Shown: positions 26,548-35,617, numbered from the stretch's first letter. The stretch: DNA of 42,673 nucleotides from Rossellomorea orangium (GCF_019334305.1 NZ_JAHWGH010000006.1:1-42673), one strand, 5' to 3'. Translations and numbers: made by a program. The notes: generated by a model from the sequence alone, not told the origin.

Positions 26548-27933
26548 TTGAGTAAAAACCTTTTTATTACGATTTTGGTTATATGCTTATCCTTCGCTAT
26601 TACAGGTTGTCAATCAGCAGATGATAAATCTGATGGTAGCAAAGAAGCAGAAATGAAAAACGAAAGTTCTATATTAAATGAACAAGAAAATGATGAAAAA
26701 AATCTGCTTTCCAATTATCCAGAGCTTTCATCGACGCCTGATGCTCCTAAAACAATGGAAGAAGTAATTGATTATCCTGCCGGACCATATGCAAATGCAA
26801 AGTTTGATAAGAATAACGAAGAGATCGTTAAAGAGATAAATCAGCTTCCTGCAATTAAAGGTTCTGCCGATGAAGAGTTTCTTGAGTCATACTGGAACCA
26901 ACTTCTTTCACTCTTCGCTGTAGATTATAAGGATCCACAAATCATGCTTGAAAAATTAAAAGCAAAGTCATTTGGGAGTCCTGAAATTGAAGATCCACGT
27001 TATCAATTTAAAGAAAATTTAAATGTTGAAATTATCCTTGACGCAAGCGGCAGTATGAAGGCGCAGGTAAAGGGACGTACGAAGATGGAGTTAGCTAAAG
27101 AAGCAATCGATACTTTTGCATCTTCACTTCCTAAAGGTAGTAAAGTGGCACTTAGAGTATATGGTCATAAAGGGACAGGCAGTGATAAGGATAAAGAAAT
27201 GTCCTGTAAAGCAAATGAAAAAGTTTATGATTTTCAAAGCTATGACAAAAGTAAATTAAACCAATCTTTAAAAGATGTTGAAGCAAAAGGTTGGACCCCG
27301 GTAGCCGCTTCTTTAAGAGAAGCTCAAAAGGATTTATCTCAATTTCCTGCAGAGCAAAACACAAATATCATTTTCCTGGTCAGTGACGGAATTGAGACAT
27401 GTGATGGTAACCCCGTTGAGGTAGCAAAGTCTTTACAAGACTCTTCTGTAAAACCAATTGTCAATATTATTGGATTTGATGTTGATGCAGAAGGCCAAAA
27501 ACAACTTCAGGATGTCGCAGAGAATGCCTCTGGTTCATACGCAAATGTTTACGATTTAGATGAATTGAACTCAGAGTTTAATCGCGCAGAAGAAATAGCG
27601 AAACAGTGGGAAAGTTGGAAGAGTAAAGCGCTAAATAATAATGATCTAGAACAGTATCTGAATACTAGTGAAATATCTGAATTTACCTATGATTGGTCGT
27701 ATAAACGTATTAAAGAAAACAATAATCTCTTAGGAGTCATTCTCTATCTTAAAGATAAGGGTGAATTAACAGATGAAGCATACACATATTTGTCTGATAA
27801 AGCCAAAAGAAGACAAAAGGATGTCTTCAAGTATTCAAAAGAAATTAAAAGTGAACTCCATAAAGTAAATGATGCAAGTTATGAAGAAACGAAAAGTTTG
27901 ATAAATGAAAAGTTTAATAAAAATAATGATTAG
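26548..27933 (+). CDS. vWA-domain lipoprotein, second copy
   Basis: A 461-residue paralogue of the lipoprotein at 18385-19770, exactly the same length. The lipobox AITGC again places the lipidated Cys at 21 and the MIDAS motif DASGS again at 165-169. The block SFGxPEIEDPRYQFKENLNV before it and LVSDGIETCD after it are almost identical, while the linker and C-terminal 110 residues have diverged. The start is TTG with AAGGAGA eight bases upstream. It lies after the decayed gene family, about 2 kb past the pseudopilins, and probably has its own promoter. A strong terminator follows. Confidence 0.88.
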   Translation: MSKNLFITILVICLSFAITGCQSADDKSDGSKEAEMKNESSILNEQENDEKNLLSNYPELSSTPDAPKTMEEVIDYPAGPYANAKFDKNNEEIVKEINQLPAIKGSADEEFLESYWNQLLSLFAVDYKDPQIMLEKLKAKSFGSPEIEDPRYQFKENLNVEIILDASGSMKAQVKGRTKMELAKEAIDTFASSLPKGSKVALRVYGHKGTGSDKDKEMSCKANEKVYDFQSYDKSKLNQSLKDVEAKGWTPVAASLREAQKDLSQFPAEQNTNIIFLVSDGIETCDGNPVEVAKSLQDSSVKPIVNIIGFDVDAEGQKQLQDVAENASGSYANVYDLDELNSEFNRAEEIAKQWESWKSKALNNNDLEQYLNTSEISEFTYDWSYKRIKENNNLLGVILYLKDKGELTDEAYTYLSDKAKRRQKDVFKYSKEIKSELHKVNDASYEETKSLINEKFNKNND

Positions 27934-27986
27934 GTAGTAAGTAGAGAATGTGGAGTCAGTCTCCTGCATAGTAATGCGTGATTGTG

Positions 27987-28009
27987 ACGGGGGACTGCCC
28001 CCGTTTTTT
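27987..28009 (+). terminator. terminator after the second vWA lipoprotein
   Basis: ACGGGGG (27987-27993) pairs with CCCCCGT (27998-28004) around ACTG and runs into six T's. Confidence 0.93.
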
Positions 28010-28029
28010 GGGAGGAGCCTATACTTTGT

Positions 28030-28269
28030 ATGGGAACGGTCATCGGGGGCATTGCATATCTGTATTTCTATATGAGTGACGGTGTGGTGGATGATGGTGA
28101 CCGGAATATCATGATAACGGCCGTTGTTTTAGTCGTTATTTCAGTGTTTGGCCTGTCCATTGATATGTCGACAGATGGAGGGAAGAATACGAGTAAGAAA
28201 GCGATTATGGCCGGGGGTAGTTTTGCGATGTTCATGCTGGTGTGGCGAGTTCTGGCTTCGTTATTTTAA
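28030..28269 (+). CDS. small two-to-three-helix membrane protein
   Basis: A 79-residue protein with hydrophobic segments at about 2-14, 27-43 and 57-78 and an acidic loop (SDGVVDDGDRN). The family is not recognised. GGAGGAG lies 12 bases before the ATG, which is longer than usual, so the start is uncertain. It comes directly after a terminator, so it opens a new transcript towards pncB. Confidence 0.55.
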   Translation: MGTVIGGIAYLYFYMSDGVVDDGDRNIMITAVVLVVISVFGLSIDMSTDGGKNTSKKAIMAGGSFAMFMLVWRVLASLF

Positions 28270-28270
28270 G

Positions 28271-28369
28271 ATGGGGCTTTTAGGGATAGTAGGTATTGCG
28301 CTTTTTGTGAATCTCTCTCATTTATTATTTGAACAATTAATCAAACGTTTGTTTAAAACCACAACCTAA
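28271..28369 (+). CDS. 32-residue putative membrane peptide
   Basis: A short frame, MGLLGIVGIALFVNLSHLLF followed by a basic end (KRLFKTTT), beginning one base after the previous stop. It looks like one amphipathic or membrane helix. There is no clear ribosome-binding site, so translation would depend on coupling. It could be chance; confidence is low. Confidence 0.35.
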   Translation: MGLLGIVGIALFVNLSHLLFEQLIKRLFKTTT

Positions 28370-28460
28370 ACTAATCATTCGATATCCCACCCAATATTGG
28401 TTAAAATAGATAAGACACATCATGTTCAACAATTGGCTATAGCTTAAAGGAGAGAAATAC

Positions 28461-29930
28461 ATGACGAACTATGCAGATGATAGTTTAGCGTTGCATACAG
28501 ATTTGTATCAGATCAATATGACGAAGGCTTACTGGGATGATGATTTCCATAATCGAAAGGCTGTTTTTGAAGTGTTCTTTCGAAAGCTGCCTTTTGGCAA
28601 TGGATATGCGGTATTTGCCGGGCTTGAACGGATCATTGAATATGTGAAAAAGTTTCATTTCTCGGAGAGTGATATCGAGTATTTACGGGAGCTCGGGTAT
28701 GAGGAGGCTTTCCTGGAATATTTGGCGGAGCTCCGTTTCACCGGGACGATTCGATCCATGCAGGAAGGGGAGGTTGCGTTCGGGAATGTCCCCCTTGTTC
28801 GTGTGGAGGCGCCGCTTGCTCAGGCTCAGTTACTGGAGACGGCGATCTTGAATATCGTGAACTACCAGACGTTGATTGCGACGAAGGCGAACCGGATCAA
28901 GCAGGTGGTGCAGGATGAAGTCGTGATGGAGTTCGGTACGAGGCGTGCCCATGAGCTGGATGCGGCGATTTGGGGAACCCGGGCAGCGTACATCGGCGGA
29001 TTTGATGCGACGAGTAATGTCCGTGCCGGGAAATTATTCGGCATGCCGGTTTCCGGAACCCACGCTCATGCCATGGTTCAGGCTTATCGGGATGAATATC
29101 AGGCTTTCCATAAGTATGCGGAGAGCCATAAGGATTGTGTGTTCCTAGTCGATACGTATGACACATTGAAATCCGGTGTACCGACGGCAATCAGAGTGGC
29201 GAAGGAGCTTGGCGATAAGATCAACTTCAAGGGGATCCGTCTTGATAGCGGTGACATGGCGTACCAATCAAAGATTGCCCGCAAGATGCTGGATGATGCC
29301 GGCTTTACGGATACGAAAATCATCGCTTCCAACGACTTGGACGAGTATACGATCTTGAACTTGAAGGCGCAAGGGGCACAGATTGATGTGTGGGGTGTCG
29401 GGACGAAGCTGATCACAGCGTACGATCAGCCTGCTTTAGGTGCCGTGTATAAGCTTGTGTCTATTGAAAATGAGTCAGGTGAAATGGAAGACACGATTAA
29501 AATATCGAGCAACGCGGAGAAAGTTTCGACTCCCGGGATGAAAAGGGTTTACCGCATCATCAATACGGTTAATCGTAAATCAGAGGGTGAATATATTGCC
29601 CTTGACCATGAACATCCTGAAAGTCAGGAACGGTTGAAGATGTTCCATCCCGTTCATACGTACATCAGTAAGTTCGTGACGAATTTTGAAGCGAGGGAGC
29701 TTCATGTGGATGTATTCAAGGACGGGGAGCTTGTGTATGATACACCTCCACTGGAAAATATGAGAAGCTTCGTGAATGAAAACCTTGAAATGCTATGGGA
29801 CGAGTATAAGCGTTCCATGAACCCGGAAGAGTACCCTGTGGACTTAAGTGAAGAGTGTTGGAACAATAAGATGGATCTGATTCACCGTGTAAAAGCCGAA
29901 GTGAAGGAAAGACATAGCGAAAATTGGTAA
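28461..29930 (+). CDS. pncB: nicotinate phosphoribosyltransferase
   Basis: Converts nicotinate and PRPP to nicotinate mononucleotide in the Preiss-Handler NAD salvage pathway. The 489-residue protein shows ALHTDLYQINMTKAYW at the N-terminus, EFGTRRAHELDAAIWGTRAA around 154-173, the GTHAHAMVQAYRDEY block and IRLDSGDMAYQSKIAR. It matches the long NAPRTase form of Bacillus (YueK, about 490). AAAGGAGAG precedes the ATG. nadE follows 71 bases later on the same strand, giving two consecutive NAD steps together. Confidence 0.95.
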   Translation: MTNYADDSLALHTDLYQINMTKAYWDDDFHNRKAVFEVFFRKLPFGNGYAVFAGLERIIEYVKKFHFSESDIEYLRELGYEEAFLEYLAELRFTGTIRSMQEGEVAFGNVPLVRVEAPLAQAQLLETAILNIVNYQTLIATKANRIKQVVQDEVVMEFGTRRAHELDAAIWGTRAAYIGGFDATSNVRAGKLFGMPVSGTHAHAMVQAYRDEYQAFHKYAESHKDCVFLVDTYDTLKSGVPTAIRVAKELGDKINFKGIRLDSGDMAYQSKIARKMLDDAGFTDTKIIASNDLDEYTILNLKAQGAQIDVWGVGTKLITAYDQPALGAVYKLVSIENESGEMEDTIKISSNAEKVSTPGMKRVYRIINTVNRKSEGEYIALDHEHPESQERLKMFHPVHTYISKFVTNFEARELHVDVFKDGELVYDTPPLENMRSFVNENLEMLWDEYKRSMNPEEYPVDLSEECWNNKMDLIHRVKAEVKERHSENW

Positions 29931-30001
29931 GTTTGCCTGTGTTTGGGTAAGATAAAAAGATATAATATGATGTAACAAAACCTAACATGGAGTGTGAAAA
30001 C

Positions 30002-30829
30002 ATGGATTCTCTTCAAAAACAAATCGTAGAAGAAATGATGGTCTCCCCGGAAATCAATCCGCAGGAAGAAATCCGTCGCAGTGTCGACTTTATGAAGGCT
30101 TACTTGAAGAAGCATTCATTTCTGAAAAGTCTGGTCCTTGGCATTTCAGGAGGTCAGGATTCTACTTTATTAGGGAAACTGGCTCAAATGGCCATTGATG
30201 AAATGAATCAGGAGTCAGGATCATCGGATTATGCTTTTTATGCCGTCAGGCTTCCTTACGGGGAGCAGGGTGACGCCCAGGATGCCATCGATGCAGTGGA
30301 ATTTATCAGCCCGACCGTGTCGATGACGGTCAATGTGCAACCTGCCGTAGATGCAAGCGTCGAAACGTTGAAGAAAAACGGCATCGAGCTTTCCGACTTC
30401 GTAAAAGGAAACGAAAAAGCACGTGAACGGATGAAGGTGCAATTCGCCATTGCAGCTATGAAGGATGGCGTGGTGCTCGGGACCGATCACTCTGCTGAAG
30501 CGGTCACCGGCTTCTACACGAAATTCGGCGATGGAGCGGCAGACCTTGTTCCTCTATTCCGTTTGAACAAGAGGCAGGGAAAGATGCTCTTAATGGAACT
30601 CGGCTGTCCGGAACATTTATACAACAAGAAACCGACAGCAGATCTTGAAGAAAATCGTCCGCAGCTGCCGGATGAAGAAGCCCTTGGGGTCACGTATGAT
30701 CAGCTGGACGATTACCTGGAAGGGAAAGAAGTGCCTGCTGAAGCCAAGAAAGTTATTGAAGGTCATTACCTGAAAACACAGCATAAACGTCATCTGCCGG
30801 TTACGGTGTTTGATGATTTTTGGAAATAA
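30002..30829 (+). CDS. nadE: ammonia-dependent NAD+ synthetase
   Basis: Amidates nicotinate adenine dinucleotide to NAD+. The 275-residue product has the PP-loop SGGQDS at residues 49-54, the [19 protein letters not shown] block and the C-terminal [14 protein letters not shown]. It lacks a nitrilase domain, so it is the NH3-dependent form (B. subtilis NadE, 272). GGAGTGTGA precedes ATG 30002; ATG 29987 lies on that ribosome-binding site and would add five residues. The gene ends with a terminator, so pncB-nadE form a short NAD salvage unit. Confidence 0.95.
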   Translation: MDSLQKQIVEEMMVSPEINPQEEIRRSVDFMKAYLKKHSFLKSLVLGISGGQDSTLLGKLAQMAIDEMNQESGSSDYAFYAVRLPYGEQGDAQDAIDAVEFISPTVSMTVNVQPAVDASVETLKKNGIELSDFVKGNEKARERMKVQFAIAAMKDGVVLGTDHSAEAVTGFYTKFGDGAADLVPLFRLNKRQGKMLLMELGCPEHLYNKKPTADLEENRPQLPDEEALGVTYDQLDDYLEGKEVPAEAKKVIEGHYLKTQHKRHLPVTVFDDFWK

Positions 30830-30836
30830 GAAAGTG

Positions 30837-30870
30837 AAGCCGATTCTCGATTCATGGGATCGGCTTTTAT
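30837..30870 (+). terminator. nadE terminator
   Basis: AAGCCGAT (30837-30844) pairs with ATCGGCTT (30859-30866), with three more inner pairs, followed by T's. The 160 bases after it, up to the next gene, show no further feature. Confidence 0.88.
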
Positions 30871-31032
30871 TATTTCGACAAAAATCGCAGCTCCCCACCC
30901 TCATAACCACCTTATCTCCTACCAATTCCCTAAAATTTCTATGCGAATTTACCATTTTATAGAGGATTTTCGACTTTTTAAACGAAAGTAGTAATAGTTA
31001 AAGATGAGTTTGAATCATTCAGGAGGGGTACG

Positions 31033-31992
31033 ATGTCGTCACATGAAATGGTGAATCCGAAGTTGCAAAGTATCATTGATAATATAGAGAAAGTCATGAT
31101 TGGAAAGAGAAAGGTAGCGGAGCTGAGCATTGTCTCTCTGCTTGCCGGCGGGCATGTATTGCTTGAAGATGTTCCGGGTGTCGGGAAGACGATGATGGTG
31201 CGTGCATTGGCGAAGTCCGTAGGGGCAAGCTTCAAGCGGATTCAGTTTACACCTGATTTGCTGCCATCTGACGTGATCGGTGTATCGATTTATAACCCGA
31301 AGGAAATGGAGTTCACTTTCAGGCCGGGGCCAATCATGGGGAATATCATTCTCGCGGATGAAATCAACCGTACTTCGCCGAAGACCCAGTCCGCGTTACT
31401 TGAAGGGATGGAAGAGAGCAGCGTCACGATTGACGGGATGACCCGGAAGCTTGATAAGCCGTTCTTCGTTATGGCGACTCAGAATCCGATTGAGTATGAA
31501 GGGACTTACCCGCTTCCGGAAGCGCAGCTCGACCGATTCCTGTTGAAGATGAAGATGGGGTATCCGGAGCCGGAAGAAGAGATGGAAGTCCTTCACCGCG
31601 CCCAGCGGACTCCTCCGATCGATGAATTGGAGCCGGTGATGACCCTTGAGGAATTGAGATATATCCAAGGGGATGTGAAGGAAGTGTTGGTGGACGACAC
31701 CATCAAGAAATACATTGTTGAAATTGCGAACCGCACGAGGATCCATGCCAATGTATACCTCGGGGCGAGCCCGCGTGGATCGATTGCGTTGATGAAGGCG
31801 TGTCAGGCTTATGCTTATTTACGAGGCAGGGATTATGTAGTTCCTGACGATGTTCAATTCCTTGCGCCTTATGTATTCTCACACCGTATCATCATGAAGT
31901 CTGAAGCGAGATACGAAGGGATCACTCCTGAGGAAGTGGTGGAAAGAGTCATGGCGCGTATTCCTGTTCCTGTCCAAAGGATTGCGAGATAG
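31033..31992 (+). CDS. yeaC: MoxR-family AAA+ ATPase (YeaC)
   Basis: A 319-residue MoxR-type AAA+ chaperone-like ATPase. Walker A GVGKT is at 49-53, Walker B ILADEINR, then the family block TSPKTQSALLEGMEE, the QNPIEYEGTYPLPEAQLDRF sensor region and a C-terminal helical lid. MoxR proteins usually act with the DUF58 and vWA/transglutaminase genes encoded beside them, which is the case here. AGGAGGGG precedes the ATG. Same order as yeaC-yeaD-yebA of B. subtilis. The exact client is unknown. Confidence 0.93.
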   Translation: MSSHEMVNPKLQSIIDNIEKVMIGKRKVAELSIVSLLAGGHVLLEDVPGVGKTMMVRALAKSVGASFKRIQFTPDLLPSDVIGVSIYNPKEMEFTFRPGPIMGNIILADEINRTSPKTQSALLEGMEESSVTIDGMTRKLDKPFFVMATQNPIEYEGTYPLPEAQLDRFLLKMKMGYPEPEEEMEVLHRAQRTPPIDELEPVMTLEELRYIQGDVKEVLVDDTIKKYIVEIANRTRIHANVYLGASPRGSIALMKACQAYAYLRGRDYVVPDDVQFLAPYVFSHRIIMKSEARYEGITPEEVVERVMARIPVPVQRIAR

Positions 31993-33210
31993 ATGAAGAC
32001 GAAACTTCGATTTTTAAAACCACTTGTGAAGTTTTTGCTTCTGCTCCTCTTAATGGGGGTGACGTTTTCGTATGCGATGTTCCAAGGTGGGTTTGTGAGC
32101 TGGTTTTTATTTTATAGCTTTTTGCCGTTTGCCCTTTATTCCTTATTGGTTTTCTTATACCCTCTTTCGGAGTTTTATGTGGAGAGGAGTTTTGAATCAG
32201 CGGAGTACAAAGCGGGGGATGAATTAAAGGTGACGATCACCCTGTCCCGGAAGTTTCCTTTTCCCTTGTTTTACATGGTGATGGAGGATGTGGTGACGGA
32301 TTCGGTCTTTCATCATTCCGGTTTTCAAAAGGCGAAGGCCATGATTCACCCTGGATTCAGAAAACGGATCAAGCTGACATATGTTGTGGATGAGCTTCCA
32401 CGTGGAGAACATATTTTCTCTAAAGTGCGGTTTAAAACGGGTGATTTCTTTGGCGTGTTTGAGAAGGAAGCGACGGTGGATTGTGTGGACAAACTCCTCG
32501 TTTATCCGTCGATTGTCGATGTCCCGTATCGTCCGTTGGAGAACCGGTATGATCAAGGGATGACGACTTCGAACGTAAAGATTCAAAAGGATACGACGAT
32601 GGCAACGGGTATCCGTGGTTATCAGCCCGGGGACCGGTTTTCATGGATCCATTGGAAAACCTTCGCCAGAACCAATGAGCTGATGACGAAGGAGTTTGAA
32701 GAACGTCAGTCCCATGATGTCCTCATCGTACTCGACAGAGAGGCTTCTCCGGCATTTGAAGCGATGGTCACCTTTACGGCTTCGATGATCAGATCCATCG
32801 TGAAAAAGGGTGCTCAGGTCGGCCTTGTGTCCATCGGGGAAGATCATGTTTCATTTCCAATCCGTGGTGGTGATGAGCACTTGAGTCAGCTGAATTATCA
32901 CTTGGCAAAAGTGAGGCAGGACAGTCCTTTTGCTTTAGGAAAGGTCCTGCAGGGAGCGGGATTGAACTATTCCCAATCAGCAGCGGTTGTGTTCGTGACG
33001 TCCTCGGTGTCGAAAAAAATGATTATGAGCGTGAATGAGTATGCGAAGCGAAACAGCTCCGTTGTCATCTTCTTGGTGAAAAGAATGGGAGAGGCGTATA
33101 CAGCAGAAGAGAAATCGCTGAAAGCCTATGCTTCTTCAAGGGGCATCCGATTGAAAGTATGCTTTGAAGGCGATTTTTCATCCGCCTTTTTGGAGGTGAA
33201 GCGGGCATGA
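31993..33210 (+). CDS. yeaD: DUF58 membrane-anchored protein (YeaD)
   Basis: A 405-residue protein with two N-terminal membrane helices (about 10-28 and 33-54) and a soluble region that includes the DUF58 signature IRGYQPGDRFSWIHWKTFAR near 208-227, followed by a vWA-like fold (DVLIVLDRE). It starts directly at the moxR stop and its end overlaps the next gene (ATGA), so the three genes are translationally linked. The function is unknown in detail; it is the standard partner of MoxR ATPases. Confidence 0.9.
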   Translation: MKTKLRFLKPLVKFLLLLLLMGVTFSYAMFQGGFVSWFLFYSFLPFALYSLLVFLYPLSEFYVERSFESAEYKAGDELKVTITLSRKFPFPLFYMVMEDVVTDSVFHHSGFQKAKAMIHPGFRKRIKLTYVVDELPRGEHIFSKVRFKTGDFFGVFEKEATVDCVDKLLVYPSIVDVPYRPLENRYDQGMTTSNVKIQKDTTMATGIRGYQPGDRFSWIHWKTFARTNELMTKEFEERQSHDVLIVLDREASPAFEAMVTFTASMIRSIVKKGAQVGLVSIGEDHVSFPIRGGDEHLSQLNYHLAKVRQDSPFALGKVLQGAGLNYSQSAAVVFVTSSVSKKMIMSVNEYAKRNSSVVIFLVKRMGEAYTAEEKSLKAYASSRGIRLKVCFEGDFSSAFLEVKRA

Positions 33211-35411
33211 GGCATGACACAACGAACTCATTTTTCAAGGTCCTGATATATTTATTTGGATTTTTACTTCTGTGGGAGTGGTTAAAGCCCCTGAAGGTCG
33301 TGACGGACACGGCGAGTTTGACCTATTTTGTTGTGTTTATCGGTTTGGCCCTCGTTCTGTCTTATTTTAGGATTCATTATGTCATCACGGCATCAGTGAA
33401 GGTTCTGTTTATCCTTTACAGTCTGAATAAACTGTACTATTCCGGTTCATTTTTTGCTACCGGTTGGTTGAAGAAGTTCAGTCAAGATCTATGGAGTAAT
33501 CTCGGCTTGACCCTTGGTCGGGAGTGGCCGAGTTTGTCATTTGAATACAGAAGTTTATTGTTTTTCGTGCTTCTTTGGTTGATGACGTACTTGATCCATT
33601 ATTGGATCTCGGTCCGAAAGACGATTCTCCTTTTTTATATCATGACGGTTGCTTACGTTTGTCTGATTGACACGTTCACGGTATACGAAGGAGATCGATC
33701 CATCATCCGTGTCGTCATCTTCGGCTTTCTTCTTATGGGGCTGCTGGCTCTTGAAAGACTTGTACAAAGAGAGAACCTGAGTGGTTCCAAGATGAGCCGC
33801 CATCGTTGGATCGTTCCACTTACGGTGATGCTCGGTGTTAGTTCCGTCGTGGCTTTTGCCGCGCCAAAAGCGAATCCCATTTGGCCGGATCCGGTCCCAT
33901 ATCTTCAATCCTTTTCTGAAGATGCAGGCGGCAGCGGCGTGAACAAAATTGGGTATGATACCGATGACACGAAGCTTGGAGGTCCCTTTGTCGGCGATCC
34001 TACCGTCGTATTTAATGCTGAGGTGACCAAAGAGCATTATTGGAAGATCGAATCGAAGGACTTGTACACAGGGAAGGGATGGGAGCAATCCATACCGGAT
34101 GAACAGCAGGCTGCCATGCCGTTCGATCCTGGGAAAAAGGTTCCGATTCCTTCACCACAAACCGATGAACAGCGTGATCTGGAAAGTGAAAAGGTTCTGG
34201 TCGAGCGCAAGTATTCCCATGTTGTCTATCCGTATGGGGTGGAAAGCATTAACGGAAACGATAAGGGCTATTTCAGCTTCAATCCCATCAATGAAAAGGT
34301 GACAAGCTATAAAGAGCTCGATGAAACCGTTAAGCTTGACGAGTATGAAGTTTCGTACCGTTCCCCCTCTTTTTCTCAGAAAAAGATGAAGGCGGCGAAT
34401 GAAACTCAGGAGATCATGCAGGTACCCGAGTTCGTGGATCGCTACACCCAGCTTCCTGATGCGATGCCTCAACGGGTCAAGGACTTGGCCGTTGAGATTA
34501 CGTCGGAAGAGGATAATTGGTATGACAAAGTAAGGGCGATCGAGCAATACTTTTCAAAGGAAGCCTATGTATACGATCAATTCGACGTACCCGTTCCTGA
34601 AGAAGGGCAGGATTACGTCGATCAGTTCCTCTTTGAAACACAGCGGGGATACTGTGATAACTTCTCCACTTCCATGGTCGTGATGGTCAGATCCCTTGGA
34701 ATCCCTGCAAGATGGGCAAAAGGCTATACGGAAGGGGAATACAGCAGGCAGGTTGATTCGACCTACAAGCTTTACGAGGTATCCAACAACAATGCCCACT
34801 CGTGGGTAGAAGTGTTCTTCCCGGAAGTGGGGTGGGTCCCGTTTGAACCTACTGTTGGGTTCAGCAATAACGTTTCCTATCAGTATGACCTGGATGTACC
34901 TGATCCGGAAGATAATGAAGTACCGGTTCCGGAGCAGAAGGAGACGCCAAAGAAACCTTTGCAGCCTGAGGAAGATACAGCATCTGCAGGTGACGGTTTT
35001 TCTATAACGAAGCTTTGGGATGATCTGAAGTCATTTGTCGTGGACAACTGGGGCAAGATTGTGATGGGGGCCATTCTCCTGATCATCATTGTGGTCGCTT
35101 TATACCTTGTGAGAAGACGCTGGATGCCGTATGTCCTGATTTTTTATTATCGCAGGAAGGCATCAAGCGATGTATTCTCAGAAGCCTATCTGTCCCTCAT
35201 GAAACAGTTGGAAAGGTACGGATTGAGAATGGAAGACGGCCAAACATTGCGGGGGTATTCAAGATACATCGATTCCTTCTTCGGTACCCGTGAAATGACC
35301 AGTCTGACGAATAATTATGAACGGATTTTGTACGGTCAGAAGCCTACTTCGGAAGATTGGGTGAAGATGAGGGAATTATGGGAAAATTTAATTAAAAGGA
35401 CAACCGGTTGA
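33207..35411 (+). CDS. yebA: membrane transglutaminase-like protein (YebA)
   Basis: A 734-residue protein with about six or seven N-terminal membrane helices, a large extracytoplasmic region, one further helix (about 617-637) and a C-terminal DUF4129-like tail. The transglutaminase core has Cys483 in RGYCDNFSTS, His531 in NNAHSWVEVF and Glu547 in PFEPT, so the catalytic triad position is complete, with Glu as the acid. The substrate is unknown; a role at the cell surface is inferred. It is the last gene of the MoxR operon, and its stop codon lies within the -35 of the guaA promoter. Confidence 0.92.
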   Translation: MRHDTTNSFFKVLIYLFGFLLLWEWLKPLKVVTDTASLTYFVVFIGLALVLSYFRIHYVITASVKVLFILYSLNKLYYSGSFFATGWLKKFSQDLWSNLGLTLGREWPSLSFEYRSLLFFVLLWLMTYLIHYWISVRKTILLFYIMTVAYVCLIDTFTVYEGDRSIIRVVIFGFLLMGLLALERLVQRENLSGSKMSRHRWIVPLTVMLGVSSVVAFAAPKANPIWPDPVPYLQSFSEDAGGSGVNKIGYDTDDTKLGGPFVGDPTVVFNAEVTKEHYWKIESKDLYTGKGWEQSIPDEQQAAMPFDPGKKVPIPSPQTDEQRDLESEKVLVERKYSHVVYPYGVESINGNDKGYFSFNPINEKVTSYKELDETVKLDEYEVSYRSPSFSQKKMKAANETQEIMQVPEFVDRYTQLPDAMPQRVKDLAVEITSEEDNWYDKVRAIEQYFSKEAYVYDQFDVPVPEEGQDYVDQFLFETQRGYCDNFSTSMVVMVRSLGIPARWAKGYTEGEYSRQVDSTYKLYEVSNNNAHSWVEVFFPEVGWVPFEPTVGFSNNVSYQYDLDVPDPEDNEVPVPEQKETPKKPLQPEEDTASAGDGFSITKLWDDLKSFVVDNWGKIVMGAILLIIIVVALYLVRRRWMPYVLIFYYRRKASSDVFSEAYLSLMKQLERYGLRMEDGQTLRGYSRYIDSFFGTREMTSLTNNYERILYGQKPTSEDWVKMRELWENLIKRTTG

Positions 35412-35436
35412 CCCGGTTCATTTCAGAGTATAAAAT
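35408..35436 (+). promoter_or_regulatory. SigA promoter of the guaA leader
   Basis: TTGACC (35408-35413) is 17 bases from TAAAAT (35431-35436). The -35 overlaps the yebA stop codon. The start site near 35443 places the riboswitch aptamer about 25 bases into the RNA. Confidence 0.75.
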
Positions 35437-35468
35437 GATGTCAAATTCAAAATAGTGTTCGTTAGCAT

Positions 35469-35539
35469 CCTTCGTATATCCTCGATAATACGGTTCGAAA
35501 GTATCTACCCGGTCACCTTAAATGACTGGACTATGAAGG
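35469..35539 (+). ncRNA. purine (guanine-type) riboswitch upstream of guaA
   Basis: A purine aptamer: P1 arms CCTTCGTA (35469-35476) and TATGAAGG (35532-35539), junction TATCTACC, P3 CCGGTCA/TGACTGG with loop CCTTAAA, and GGACTATG, whose C is the specificity base (C74), indicating guanine or hypoxanthine rather than adenine. It is divergent: the P1-P2 junction has one A fewer than usual and the base of P2 holds C-A mismatches. The switch arm is intact: AAGGCAG (35536-35542) can pair with CTGCCTT (35584-35590) of the terminator, so ligand binding should favour termination. Confidence 0.85.
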
Positions 35540-35572
35540 CAGTGTTCTAAGTTGACATCCGTGTATGCAAAA

Positions 35573-35617
35573 AAACTAGAATTCTGCCTTTTTTTAAGGC
35601 GAAGTCTAGTTTTTTTT
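35573..35617 (+). terminator. guaA riboswitch terminator
   Basis: AAACTAGA (35573-35580) with TCTAGTTT (35605-35612) and inner GCCTT/AAGGC form a two-tier stem followed by a run of T's. Its 5' arm is shared with the antiterminator, so the two structures exclude each other. Confidence 0.9.

Noticed and set aside
12386..28460. Prophage, insertion sequence or CRISPR in the accessory island
   Set aside because: No transposase, integrase, phage structural gene, terminal inverted repeats or spacer-repeat array was seen; island boundaries show no clear attachment-site duplication.
35450..35466. Single PurBox-like GTTCG in the guaA leader
   Set aside because: Only one half is present, it lies downstream of the promoter, and no facing partner was found.
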